This document shows, in pieces, positions 33,534 through 45,574 of a stretch of 64,000 bases of DNA. Origin of the DNA: Astropecten irregularis. Taxonomy: Eukaryota > Echinodermata > Asteroidea > Paxillosida > Astropectinidae. Location of the stretch: positions 3,348,001-3,412,000 of the forward strand of contig OZ020249.1 of NCBI GenBank assembly GCA_963971285.1, written 5' to 3'. Each line of letters starts with the position of its first letter. The first letter of the stretch is position 1. The notes below the pieces were generated by a model, which searched no databases, was not told where the DNA came from, and saw nothing but the letters and a program-made list of their open reading frames with translations. The position numbers were made by a program, and so were the translations under genes.

Positions 33534-35130
33534 TTGGTACGGCTTGTTAAACAGCTACACCATCGATCACTACCTTCACCAAGTACCAGCAACTTTCATC
33601 CCATGAACAGTATACAGCAGTCTCATCTGAAGCAGCAACCCACACAGCCTGCTGTGCTTCCGCTGCAAGACAACGCCACGGCCATCTTCGATACCCTATG
33701 CTCCGTTGACGACGCCTCAGCAACGAACACCCATGCGATCACACTACAGCACCATATCTATAATAGGTTCTGCAATGCATGCGAGAGAAGAGCTTCTGAC
33801 CCTCAACCATTCATCGATGTCTCCATCCGGGCCATCCCATCCGATGGACAAGCTCTTGGGTTCAACCCTTCATTCCTCAGCCCCACCCCTCCTGTCTCTT
33901 GTCCTGCCATGGCCGACACTTGATACCAGTCATGCTTAGCCGGCACGAAGCTCCTACCCAAGCTGGGCCTGGAAAGGCGCCACCTCATTCCTGTCACTAT
34001 GCAAATGACTACTGCCAACAACCATGTCATCGACATCAAAGGTGCACTTGTCCTCCGCATCTCTGGGACCTCTCCGTCTAAGGAGACACTTGAAACACGC
34101 CAGATAGTGTACTTCAGTGACTCCACTGACAGGCTGTTCCTGTCAAAGCAGGCTTGCGTCGCACTTAGCATGATACCCACCACATTCCCTACAATTGGAG
34201 AATCGCATGACCCCACTGGATTCAGAGCCAATTCCTCCGCTGCCACAGCGATACCCACAACCGATTCCTGCGTGACCCACACATGTAAGTGCCCACGACG
34301 CAAGGCGACACCATCTCCACCCACATCTCTCCCATTCCCAGCCACGGAGGAGAACCGAGGGAGGCTCGAGACCTGGCTGCTACAGCGCTATAGGTCCAGT
34401 ACCTTCAATGTATGTGAGCATCAGCCACTCCCCATGATGTCCGGCCCTCCACTGCAACTCATGATCGATCCCAATGCTCGAACAGTGGCTCACCACACAC
34501 CAATCCCCGTCCCACTACACTGGCAAGATGACAGGCATTGACAGAGATGTACGCCTTGATGTTATTGAACCAGTCCCTGTCGGCACACCGGTCACTTGGT
34601 GCCACAAGATGGTGATCTGCACCAAGAAATCTGGCAAGCCCAGGCGGACTGTCGATCTGCAACCACTCAATCGCCACGCCCTCAGTGAGACCCACCACAC
34701 CCAGTCGCCCTTACACCAAGCACGTGCAGTCCCACCCAACACACGCAAGACCATCCTTGATGCGTGGAACGGTTACCACAGCATTGCCCTTGACGACAAG
34801 GACCACCATCTCACAACGTTCATCACCCCGTGGGGCCGCTACCGGTACCGTGTTGCGCCACAAGGGTACACCGCCTCAGGTGATGGCCACAGCCGCCGAT
34901 TCGATGAAATCGTCGCTGACATCCCACGGAAGACCAAGTGCGTGGACGACACCCTCTTGTGGTCAGATACAATCGGGAAGGCATTCTTCCAGGCATTTGA
35001 GTGGCTTGATATCTGTGGCCGCAACGGCATCACACTGAACCCCTCCAAGTTCTCGTTTGCCAAGACTACTGTCAAGTTTGCCGGCTTTGAGGTTATCACT
35101 GTAAAAATGGACTGCACATCACGCACCTGT
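33534..35130 (+). pseudogene. Ty3/gypsy-type polyprotein fragment
   Basis: A Gln/Pro-rich N-terminal part (33534-33923) is followed, in another frame, by a protease-like stretch (33999-34530; IVYFSDSTDRLFLSKQACVA). Reverse transcriptase starts after a further frame change near 34530, with IEPVPVGTPVTWCHKMV, LDAWNGYHSIAL, TPWGRYRYRVAPQGY and a KCVDDTLLWSD active-site segment. The homology stops at about 35100 within the RT, where short tandem repeats begin. RNase H and integrase are missing. At least two frame changes and the truncation make it non-functional. Confidence 0.85.
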
Positions 35131-35660
35131 GCACTAGCACGTATTTTTGTCCCAAAATCATGAACACATGAGGGTTTTGAATATATACACTTGAGGCAGT
35201 TGAGGTGCTAGTGGGAAGTCCACTAGCACATAAAATCCACTAGCAAATTCTTTGTCCCAAAATCATGAACACATGAGGTGCGCTTACACCTCAGGTACAT
35301 GAGGTGTTTGTAAAATATGATTATGTGACTTACACATGGACTGCATGTATGCTTTCACTTCAGCTGAGTATGTGCTTACACTTGAGGCGTTTATGGGAAG
35401 TTCACTAGTACATGAAAAACCACTAGCACATAAAATCCACTAGCACGTCTTTGTCCCAAAATCATGAACACATGAGGTGCGCTTGCACCTCATGCACATG
35501 AAGACTTTTCATATTCTTGCACATGTACTTCATGGATGCTTTCCTTTCAGCTGAATATGTGCATGTACATCAGGTGTATAACACTGGTATCCGAGGCATT
35601 ATGGCTTAAACTGCTGGACTAACACCTCAGGTGCTGAAGTTGAAAATCACCAGTGCTGGC
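35131..35660. repeat. CATGAGGTG/CACTAGCAC repeat field
   Basis: Words such as TTTGTCCCAAAATCATGAAC (35146, about 35251, 35450), ACACATGAGGTGCGCTT and CCACTAGCACATAAAATCCA recur irregularly. Composition resembles the array at 45575-46090. It truncates the gypsy fragment at its left side. Confidence 0.6.
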
Positions 35661-36796
35661 GCCTAGTATGTGATATTGTACACATGAACACTAGCACATG
35701 GGCCAACTATGAACGCATGAGGTTGTTTTTGCAATCAACAGATAAATTGCTTGCATGCAAAAGATCTTGTTTCCAAATTTCCTGGCCTGCTTTTTTGCGT
35801 CTTACACATGTACATCTGTTACATAATGCCTCGGATACCTCGGCTGCTTGCTCTGGAGAAAAGGTAACAGAAAAAAACCCAATAATGTAGAATTATTCTG
35901 TCTGAAATGATTTTTATTCTCTCATCTTTAATCATGAATTTGTAAACATCAAAATATAATCTTTTGAATTACAATGGCAAGAACTGAAAATTACTCAGCA
36001 AAATACTGAAGCAACAAGACCATCTTGCATGTATAATGAATCCCTTTTTAAAATTCATCAAAAAGAGAACATTTAAACTCCAGCTTTTTTTGTGTCAATT
36101 TTGCCTTAAACCTGTTTGAAGTCTAAATCATGTATCTTAATTTTGATAATATAATGCATAGTTTGAATCTGACCCTTCTTTTGTCATGACCACAAACTCT
36201 GGAAATTAGTATGGTCGTATGCTGGTATGCTTTCCTTTTGGGGCGTAAACCGTGATACTGCTATACATCATCAATGCAGTTTATATGAGAATGATGAACA
36301 TTTAAGAATGAGATATAATATTCGAATCAAAAGCCTGCTCATTATTAGGACATCCTATTTACCTCAAACTGATCTAAAGTTTTCATAAAACTGTCATGAA
36401 GTAATCATTCCTATGCAGTGACGATGACCAACCTCAGCAATGATAATTACCTTGACTCTTGAGTAAGAACAGAGATTATTAAAAATATAAAATACTTATC
36501 AAAATATTTCACCTTTAACATGATAATACAAATGTAATATGTTATTAAACAGAGAATCCAAGTTGAATTCTAAGCAACTTAAAACAGATAATAATGGGTG
36601 ACCCGTTTTTGTTTTAATTGCAAATAACAGCTGAATGCTTGAATTCAAAATCCCCCCTCCCAATTGTAATCTTTTAATTTACTCCATTTTGTCAAGTCTC
36701 TGTAACAATGTGGTATGGGACAAAGTCATATATCCCACCGAAACGTAATTTTGCATATATATTTCATAGTTAACAGTTCGTGAACAAGGTTTATCT
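35661..36796. other. Intergenic region, no gene seen
   Basis: AT-rich sequence with no credible exon and no recognised repeat, up to the target site of the LTR element. TTAC at 36797-36800 is the left half of that element's target duplication. Confidence 0.4.
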
Positions 36797-36800
36797 TTAC

Positions 36801-37314
36801 TGTAGCGGTCCGGCCCCCGGCCGATCGCTCGGAGGCGGCGGCTCGTCCGCCACTGAAGGTGGATGCGGAGGCAAAAAATGTTACTGCCAGGAAAAGGGAA
36901 CGCCAGGCAGGCAGAAAAAGGAAGGACCACGGTGGACACGGTGCTGTTAAACTTCTTGAAAGGCTTGATCAGCTACTTTAATTTACGCCACAAATCATAC
37001 TCAGTAGGGACAATTAATTTAGGTGATTCCTAAAGGCAGAGACGCCATTTTACACGTCTTTCCTCTCCCACGTCCCAAGCTGCAGTCCCCGCCAAAGCGT
37101 GGGAAGATTGCCAAAAACACCAGTCTGACCCGCCAAAATGTATCAAAGTCAGCCACTTCCGGCCGAAAGCGCGTGTCAACCATAGCAACACTCAGTGCAT
37201 GCCACACACGCAATGCACCACACATGGCCACGCACTGTTCACATGCACCGGAAGGTTAAAGGTCAAATAACTAACTGAGATTTACACGAAATGGGAAAAC
37301 CCCAGATCACCACA
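36801..37314 (-). repeat. 3' LTR (intact copy)
   Basis: 514 bp, TGTAGCGGTC... on the plus strand to ...GATCACCACA. It is the uninterrupted version of the other LTR and serves as the empty site for the hAT insertion: TTTAATTTACGCCACAAATC at 36977-36996. Confidence 0.85.
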
Positions 37315-38315
37315 GGTTCCCTACTTTAAGACCACGCGACCCGAGTGGTCCTAAAAATAAACCAAAATACATGTTTACATGAATAAATGCGGGTCATCAA
37401 AGTTATCTTACAAATCAAACTTCTGAGTCTGAATAATCTTCTACACAAATTTTTGAGGTCACAACCACAAAGCTTAATTCAAACCAATGTAATGAGCTAA
37501 TTTGCTCATTAGCAATCAGGTACATTAGTGTCAGACAATAAGATTCATCATTAAATCACAATGACTTCCATCAACAAAATAAGCTGAGCTAAATTCCTTT
37601 AGCTTTGAAAACTTGGAAATGTTTCCTAATACCACAACTTTCACACACAATGGTTGCAATAGCAAGAAACCTAAAAGATTACCACTACACCAGATTCACA
37701 TGATGTATAATTAAAAGGGTGCACAACTGCTATACTGACTGGCAATAATCAGATCAGAGTTGGAATTCAGACACGGTTGAGAGGAGGATAATCCATGTCC
37801 CGAAACATAGCATAAGGCATCATGAGTCAGGCAACCTCACACCATATCCAGATCCTACCTAAACAATTCCAGTACAAAATAATACAGAGGGCCACAGACA
37901 ACACACAATTTACAATTGTAAGTGCAAAATAAGCTAAGTAGCTAATTATAATGGTGATCCCATAATCAGTCACCAAAATAGAGCGGTTAACAAACATAGC
38001 GTTCCGCTTGAATCCCCGAGTAAAAACCAGTCTAGGGAAACAATATCAGTGCTGTTAAATCGGATAAGATTTCTCCATATCAGGCACATTACATATTCCC
38101 CCGGATCCTTCTCAATGATTGAGCAATGTTGGAATCCGGTAACTATCTCCCGAAGAGCTGACAAACCGAAAAGAGCATCACCCCTCACTACACTATAAGT
38201 ACAGGGGAGGAAGCTATACAAATTGCAACATTAGAAACTGTTTTTAAAAACGGATTGTACACGCATTTCCCAAAAAAAGTACAAAATGGTATCACGGTAA
38301 ACTGTCAAGTGACTA

Positions 38316-38549
38316 AAGCCCACCGCACACTATACGATCCGACATTCCGACTAGGACCCGACTGGTTTTTGGAAGGATCGCAAAGCATTCTGGGAGTCTT
38401 AACCGTGATTGTTCCCAGTCGCAGACCCACTCTGATGGCCAGTCGGCAAGATTCGACTGTCGAATCACGGTTAAGACTCCCAGAATGCTTTGCGATCCTT
38501 CCAAAAACCAGTCGGGTCGTAGTCGGATCGTATAGTGTGCGGTGGGCTT
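38316..38549. mobile_element. Foldback element inside the LTR retrotransposon
   Basis: Arms of roughly 90-95 bp (AAGCCCACCGCACACTATAC... and its inverse ending at 38549) surround a loop of about 40 bp. The pairing continues through AAGCATTCTGGGAGTCTTAA. The right arm is slightly different from the left, so the two halves are not a single sequencing artefact. No ORF. Confidence 0.75.
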
Positions 38550-38567
38550 AAGTCAGACAAAAGTCTC

Positions 38568-38848
38568 ACGTACGGGGTCATAACGATATGCCCACCGATA
38601 GCGAGAACACAAAAGTCCCACTTACAGGGTCATGCCCACTGATGGTGAGAAGACAAAAGTCTCACGTACGGGTCATACAACAACAGTATGCCAACTAATA
38701 GTGAGAACCATAAAAGTCTCACTTACAGGGTCACGCCCACTGATGGTGAGAACACAAAAGTCTCACTTACAGGGTCATGCCCACTGATGGTGAGAACAAC
38801 AAAAGTCTCACTTACAGGGTCACGCCCACTGATGGTGAGAACACAACA
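38568..38848. repeat. ~45 bp minisatellite
   Basis: About six copies of a unit containing AAAAGTCTCACTTACAGGGT and GCCCACTGATGGTGAGAAC. The open frames over it simply reflect the periodicity. Confidence 0.8.
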
Positions 38849-40293
38849 TGCTGACAAGCACTCAACATCCACCCCGAGAGCCAAACAACAAGCCGTCACA
38901 AACGTACATGGGCATAAAAATTGGGAATGCAATGTAAGAACAGTTTCCACAAGTTACCATAGTGATCAATCTACTTCCAACAATAACTCTGTGTCTCAAT
39001 TTATGAGAAGCACCAGTTACATCTAGTCCAATCTCGTTACAAATAAGTATTTCCTTATTGATTTACTAAATCAATAATAACAACTTAGTATTTACTTGTT
39101 ACACAGTCAAAATCCCACAAAAAATGTGATCCACTATCTTAATCACAATAATTAGACTGTAATAAATGTCTAGTCACTCCAGACAGAAAACCACTTCTGG
39201 GGTTATAGTATTTGGGAGTACTGACCCAAAATCACTGGGTAAGAGCTTCCCTACTTTTTTCCAGATAAGAGCCTTTAACACAACTCCATAAACAATTTTG
39301 CTTAAATAATGTGTGACAAGATGGATCATGATACACGAGCAGAATACTTAGTGGACAAAATTAGTTAATATTTCAGCTCTATGACAAACTCGAATGAGCA
39401 TACAATGATGAAACTGGCAAGCTATTACTCAATTTAACGGAAACAATCACAATCACATACAAATAATGCATCCCAAGAAATGGCTTAATGGCAATTGGCA
39501 AGTGTCATACAAGGTGTCTCACAACTGAGAACTAAAGAGTCAGGTATACACAACCGACTACAAAAATATCCTTGCACAGACATAACAATGATATTATAAT
39601 CATTCTGAATAAGCTCAACAGCCATACACACATGTGGGAGCAACACCCGTCTCACAAAGTACTTAGGGTAAAAGGCATTGGAATATGGAGGAGAAAAACA
39701 AAAAGGGCATTTCTTTATACACAGTCTAACCACACACTATAGACAAAAGCCAGGCATTACACATTCAGCTGGTCACTACCAACTATATAAATTTGCCGGC
39801 AACAATCTTAAGAACCTGTCACAAGAAGTACATAGGGCTCATAAACACAGAAATGCAAAATACATTCTCCAATTCCATAAAACCAGTGATTGATACAAAA
39901 ATGCCATAAAGTTTCTGTCAGAGCACTTCAATGAAATACAAATTGCCACAAGCATCTACCTTACATGAATCCAGATTTCAAAATGCAAAACAGTCACATA
40001 TACTGTTTAAAATACATATAATTATGCACAAAGGTTGATTTATACAACCAATACACAGAGTGAAACAACTTCACCTTTGAACAACCTGTATAACCCTACA
40101 ACAACAATGAGGGGCTAGTAAAACTATGTTCAGCAACACCTGTGTGAAGCCGACAAACCTCTCGCACTTAAACACTTACAAAAAGTAGGATATAGGGTGT
40201 AAACTTCGAAGAAATACAACGAGGTTAACTTTTGAACCTGTTATAGAGCAATTTATTTTGCTCATCATATGCAGAATGTACCAGAAAATACAT

Positions 40294-40968
40294 TTATGTA
40301 ATGGCATTTGGCCACAGTCCCCACAACCTTCGGTAAGCAATATGGGACAAAGAATATGTCACAAGCCAAGCCATACACATCAGAACGAACCCTAGTGGCA
40401 CACGGGGGTTCCCTACTTTTTTCTTTCCTTTGCCCTTTGGCAAAGTAGAGTGGCTTTTTGAATTTCTAGTCTTATTGAGACTAGCCTGAGGTAGCACATT
40501 AATTGTTGTCTCTACATCACTCACAGGTGAAAACAATAAACAAGATTCAATATCTTGCTCAGAATCACAGACAACCAAAGGGTGAACAGAATCATCACAA
40601 CTGTCCTTTATGGAACATTCCAAAACAGGATCTGTCACCTCTACCTCAGGAACATTTGAAACAATTTGTTCAAAATTTGCATCAGCCACATGACTTAAAT
40701 CGGAAACCTCATCATGATCATTATTATCAACAGGAGGAACTACATGACTATCAGGACTAAGACCAATTTCACTTTGTTTTTCAAAGAACTGCATAAAGAC
40801 ACTAAAACGGTCATTGAGAGCAGTACTGATGGTGTCAACAACATTATTATATTCTGTATCATTTACAGGACACACATCATCATCTTGCATTATAAGGTCA
40901 GAAAATGCACTGGCAATAGTTTGAGCTAACATAGAATTTGACTTCAAAACACTCTCTGGCAAAGACAT
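40294..40968 (-). CDS. Hypothetical acidic protein with hydrophobic C-terminus
   Basis: Starts at ATG 40966-40968, 224 codons, stop at 40294-40296. It is the longest intact frame in the LTR element, in the element's own orientation, about 1.1 kb inside the 5' LTR where gag would normally start. The first 160 residues are rich in Asp, Glu, Ser and Val (QDDDVCPVNDTEY, PPVDNNDHDEVSD, VPEVEVTD). Then come a basic patch (LPKGKGKKKVG) and a hydrophobic segment (LGFVLMCMAWLVTYSLSHIA) near the end, so a tail-anchored or single-pass membrane protein is possible. No zinc knuckle, protease or other known motif is seen. Function unknown. The frame could also be fortuitous. Confidence 0.45.
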   Translation of the reverse strand: MSLPESVLKSNSMLAQTIASAFSDLIMQDDDVCPVNDTEYNNVVDTISTALNDRFSVFMQFFEKQSEIGLSPDSHVVPPVDNNDHDEVSDLSHVADANFEQIVSNVPEVEVTDPVLECSIKDSCDDSVHPLVVCDSEQDIESCLLFSPVSDVETTINVLPQASLNKTRNSKSHSTLPKGKGKKKVGNPRVPLGFVLMCMAWLVTYSLSHIAYRRLWGLWPNAIT

Positions 40969-42079
40969 GGTTGGAATTATACAATGTACAGTATTAGTTA
41001 AGTATACTCAAAATACGGCTGTACGGTACCTACAAACTTGGGTCAACAAACGACCACAAAATATAAACGGTCTGCACACACAGACAGTACACAAATGGTA
41101 CACTACTCAAGCCAATGTCTAACTCTAGACCAAAAAGTATACACCTGTACTTCAAAAACATTTACCAACCGAAAATACAGTCTAGCAATAGGCAGACCAA
41201 AACATGCCAAGATCTAAACCAGAAGTCATTTAGCACAAGCACACATTCACAAGTGTGTATGCCTAACAAGAATACATGTCAAACATCGCCATGCCAAAAT
41301 AACACGTACAGATGGAACACGCCATACATAAGTAGGCCTACATAAAATATTCGACCTATGACTCAATGCAAAAGATATTAAAAGTGTAGACAAGTAATGA
41401 AGTATACAAATTACAAAAGGTCTGTTCCACAGATTCCACACTAGGAATATACAAATCAGAAGTGCCTAAACTTCGAAATGAACAGATCAACAATGGCCTT
41501 AATAAATTGGTCAATATGCAATAAAGAAATTGTGACTTACACAATTCAAAAGAGTGTCATGATGACCTGGAAATGCAGAAAGTCCTCCGATACATGAATG
41601 AGTTGAGCGGCCACAGGATACAGTTCAAAACTAATGTGAGGCTCCGTCCGGCATCACAGCGAAGTTCCAAGGGCTGGACGAAAGTTAGCGACACATCATA
41701 CCGCGCCGAAACCGAAAATGTCCGTATAAAGGGACTAACGTTAGCGACAGTCAAATCTTGTCTTGCGTCATGTTACAGCTCACAGCGTCAGGAACTCCCC
41801 AGCGGCAGCCCGGACCAGAAACTCCGCCGACCGCGTCTCCATTTCCGCGGCGGGGATCCGAAAAAGTTCGACGCGACCCGCGACGACCAGCAACAACAGG
41901 GTCTGGGTCTTCACGGACGTCACGTACGGCCAAAATAGTGGCTTCATCGTCAGCAGGCCACATCAGGAGCTAGCGGTCATCAGGACATCATAGCGGTCAA
42001 CGTACACTGGGACATCTTGACGAAAATCGGCCTGCCCGTAAACAGTAAATAGCCTCCATCCTGTCTACGACGCCATTTT

Positions 42080-43558
42080 TGTAGCGGTCCGGCCCCCGGC
42101 CGATCGCTCGGAGGCGGCGGCTCGTCCGCCACTGAAGGTGGATGCGGAGGCAAAAAATGTTACTGCCAGGAAAAGGGAACGCCAGGCAGGCAGAAAAAGG
42201 AAGGACCACGGTGGACACGGTGCTGTTAAACTTCTTGAAAGGCTTGATCAGCTACTTTAATTTACCAGTGTTGTAGTCGAGACCTGGAAGTCCGAGACCA
42301 AGACCGAGACCGAGACCTGATGGTTCGAGACCGAGACCGAGACCGAGACCAAGACCAAGACCTGATGTCTCGAGACCGAGACCTGAGACCCCGAGACCGA
42401 GACCGAGACCTCGAGACCTTGTGCAATTAAATGCAATAAAAGAATTTAAAAAAAAAACCAGTTCCAAATACATGTAGGCCTACATGTATCATGTACAACA
42501 AAGGAAGATGCAACTTTTTATTTGAAATTATGATAGCTTCCTTGTAGACCTATTAAACATTACTAATTAAGAAAGTTAATTAACCCTCATGACACTTCAA
42601 GAACTTCACAGAATCGTCATTGTATCAGAAGACAATTGTGCCTGATATGGCGTCATGATAATCCCACTCCAGTTGAAAAAGAATTCTTTCAACTCTGGCA
42701 GAAGATTGCTGGCACTGACAAGACTCATGCCAGTTGCAGTAATTCAAGGTTTCTTCTCCATGTCCTGTCAAAATTGTATGGTGGCCAATGTCTGGTGCAA
42801 GCTCTGCTACCTCTTTGAGATATCTAGCATTTTGCTATCTTGTTCCCAGACATGAAATAAGCATGCAGGTTTACATGATAAGTATTGGCATATGTGCAGT
42901 TTGTGCACTGACAGAAAAAAACCAAGGTGGTACCATATACTGTACATTCATGATAACAGAAATACTACTCTACAGTGCTGACATGTGCCTGTAGTAGTCG
43001 AGCCAATTTAATTTTTTGCACAGTGAGTGCAAGTTCACATTAGTGTACAATTTTGTTGGTCTCGAAGCCGAGACCAGCAAAATTCCGAGACCACATGGGG
43101 ACGAGACCGAGACCAAGACCGAGACCACAGGGTGGCGAGACCAAGGGGGAGACCGAGACCAGGAAAAAGTGGTCTCGAGACCGAGACCGAGACCGAGACC
43201 GGTCTCGAGACCTACAACACTGTAATTTACGCCACAAATCATACTCAGTAGGGACAATTAATTTAGGTGATTCCTAAAGGCAGAGACGCCATTTTACACG
43301 TCTTTCCTCTCCCACGTCCCAAGCTGCAGTCCCCGCCAAAGCGTGGGAAGATTGCCAAAAACACCAGTCTGACCCGCCAAAATGTATCAAAGTCAGCCAC
43401 TTCCGGCCGAAAGCGCGTGTCAACCATAGCAACACTCAGTGCATGCCACACACGCAATGCACCACACATGGCCACGCACTGTTCACATGCACCGGAAGGT
43501 TAAAGGTCAAATAACTAACTGAGATTTACACGAAATGGGAAAACCCCAGATCACCACA
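42080..43558 (-). repeat. 5' LTR split by a hAT-like insertion
   Basis: 42080-42265 plus 43231-43558 reconstitute the same 514 bp as the other LTR. The split occurs at TAATTTAC, which is duplicated on both sides of the insert. Confidence 0.85.
42266..43222. mobile_element. hAT-like MITE with GAGACC microsatellite ends
   Basis: 957 bp with ends CAGTGTTGTAG and CTACAACACTG (11 bp perfect inverted repeats). It is flanked by a perfect 8 bp duplication TAATTTAC (42258-42265 and 43223-43230), and the unfilled site is present in the other LTR. The 8 bp duplication and CAG...CTG ends fit the hAT superfamily. Subterminal regions (42280-42420, 43060-43215) are arrays of CCGAGA hexamers. No transposase frame. 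Confidence 0.88.
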
Positions 43559-43562
43559 TTAC

Positions 43563-44021
43563 CCATAGCTTTTGTTTGTTCATGTTGGAATTCGGTTCAT
43601 ACGACACAAGATGCAATCTTGTTGCACTGATGTTACAATGTGGTATTTTTTTTTCAAAGTTGTTTCATAGGCAAGGAAAGTAAAAAATCTTTAAAACTTC
43701 AAAAAACAAAAACAAGTACAGTTTTCTGAGGATATAGGTTATTGGATAATGATGCTTAGTATATAAATTTAAACCTTGACAAGGTTTGTCAATGCCGGTT
43801 TTGGTTGCCACCGTTTTGATGGATTTGGAAAGATCCTTAAGGGATTTCCCCAAAAAGTAGGACTCAATGTGATGTTCGAACATGGTGGATAATTTAAGTC
43901 ACTGATAAGATACACTGCCAATTAGCAATAGCAGGCAGCGCATAAAGTGAGATCATCACCTGTGATTTGACAGAAGGATCGACCATATGCAGTTACATGG
44001 GCACAGGTTGGCTGATCTACA
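43563..44021. other. Intergenic, no feature seen
   Basis: No repeat or exon was recognised between the LTR element and the candidate SAM gene. TTAC at 43559-43562 is the right target duplication of the LTR element. Confidence 0.35.
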
Positions 44022-45183
44022 TCATCCATGGACCATGATGAATATCAAGTTTGGAGCAGTTGATTTTGAGACCACCTCCCGAAGAGCTTCTGTTGGTGAT
44101 GATTCTTGCACCTGAGAAACATTGAAAAGACATGCTATATTCACCATTTGAGAGAAAAAAACAATGGTCTTTATATATGGCTAATGCAAGAAAAGTCAAC
44201 AGGCAGTGAATTTCCTCAGCACCATGACAACCCAATAAAAGACCTTATGGATTTGACATCACTGAGGTCATATCACACTGAACTAAACTTAGCAATGCAA
44301 CAGGTTTGCCACTGTCATGGTTTACATTAGTTGAGTTTTGAACTCTAATACCTTCAGTCAAAATACCTGATGTTCTTACCTCAATCACTCTTATCAGCTC
44401 CACATTCTTGTTCCTGTTATTGAGCATCTTGTCTACTTGTTGTATGATTCCAAGTTGATCATTATCCGACTGTGAAAAAAAGGTACACATGTTCCATTTA
44501 TATTCACAAGCTCAATAAACACCACTGCAATTACATGATGCTTCCTGCCTTTAATCCATTTAGGAATACTAACAGAGTCGAGTTGAAAACCAGTGTTAGG
44601 CCTAGGCCATATGCTTAGCATGCTAAGTCAGTAAGTAGGCCCTACCCCCTAACCAACAAACAAGCAACAGTGAATTCTAGGCCTAGGCCAAATATAGCCT
44701 GGATGGACTATAGGCCTAAGTAAACTACTGTAACGTGTGTAGGCTTGTCATAATCAGTTAACAGCATTGGTATCGAGCTGACATGTAGGTAGGCCTACGT
44801 ATCGTGTGACGCTATAGCCTGTGTAGGCATTGTTCTACGGGTGTACATGTACATGCATACTGTACACCGTACGTACACAGTCATGTACATAGTACATTGT
44901 AAGCCTATTGATTGTAGTGCATACATTGTACAAGTTCAATGCCAACATGCATAATGCAGGCTCGGTATGGTTGGCTGTATGCTTAACGTTACATGAAAAT
45001 CAGCACACGGAACACAATACACAAAAATGAGATTACTGACAAAATTACTCGAATATCAAAATTGACTGTAGGCCTAACCTTACCTTCGAATTTCAGAGCA
45101 ATCTCCTCATCGATCCCGTTTTCACGGATAAATTTCGAAAGATCTTCACATGAAAAATTACTGAGGTCTGTTGAGGACGCCAT
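44022..45183 (-). CDS. Candidate small SAM-domain gene (incomplete model)
   Basis: Three minus-strand exon candidates: 45183-45084 (ATG; MASSTDLSNFSCEDLSKFIR then ENGIDEEIALKFEG), 44469-44380 (SDNDQLGIIQQVDKMLNNRN then VELIRVIE) and 44111-44022 (VQESSPTEALREVVSKSTAP, stop TGA). The first resembles helices 1-2 of a SAM domain and the second helices 4-5. Exons 2 and 3 join in phase 0, but exon 1 ends in phase 1, so direct joining gives a stop. A small exon of length 3n+2 between 44470 and 45083 must be missing from the model, or exon 1 is separate. SAM domains mediate protein or RNA binding. Confidence 0.4.
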
Positions 45184-45199
45184 GCTAACAAGACACAGC

Positions 45200-45574
45200 T
45201 GACATCACGTGATTACGCTATACGTCAAAACTCATCAGCTCAAAATAGTCCTGTGTAACTTCAAAATTGATGTTTATTACCGACAAATTTTGTAAAGGAA
45301 AAAAGACAGATAATTTAATTAGATTTTTGTATGCCAACAGTCGTGCATATTTGTATCTTGTACTAATTTACACTTTGACATAAAGTAAAAACTTAAAACG
45401 GTATTAAAGATCCTTCCGCCTGTAAAATTCCCCTGAATGGAAGCGCGCACGTACGGCACTACTTTCGGCGGGAAATACTGCCTCGTGTGCATGAACCCAT
45501 GCACATGGAATCGAAGTACAGTATAGTTAGGGGGCCTATTCGTCAGTACATCCTACATTGCACATCATGTTAGG
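45200..45574. other. Upstream region of the SAM candidate, no feature
   Basis: No exon or recognised repeat. This would be the promoter side of the minus-strand SAM candidate. Confidence 0.3.

Larger units (their letters stand above)
36801..43558 (-). mobile_element. Non-autonomous LTR retrotransposon with identical LTRs
   Basis: Two 514 bp direct repeats (36801-37314, and 42080-43558 minus an insertion) begin TG and end CA, are identical by eye and are flanked by TTAC on both sides. The coding orientation is taken as minus because TGGCGTCGTAGACAGGAT, resembling a tRNA primer-binding site (complement of a Ser-type tRNA 3' end), lies 5 bp inside the LTR at 42079, and a purine-rich AAAGTAGGGAACC abuts the other LTR. 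The internal 4.77 kb holds no recognisable gag, protease, RT or integrase. It does hold one 224-codon ORF, a foldback and a minisatellite. The identical LTRs indicate a recent insertion. Confidence 0.8.

Noticed and set aside
33803-34345. 180-codon minus-strand frame
   Set aside because: Antisense of the gypsy protease-like region, which has recognisable sense-strand features.
38255-38551. 98-codon plus-strand frame and a 63-codon minus-strand frame with shared peptide
   Set aside because: Both read the two arms of a foldback element, so the shared peptide is due to the inverted repeat.
42252-43277. Arg/Asp-rich and Gly/Leu-rich frames
   Set aside because: Translations of GAGACC hexamer arrays at the ends of the hAT-like element.
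36679-43503. Pairs of identical 70-86 codon frames at 37 kb and 43 kb
   Set aside because: They are the two LTR copies. Identity reflects LTR duplication and not conserved genes.
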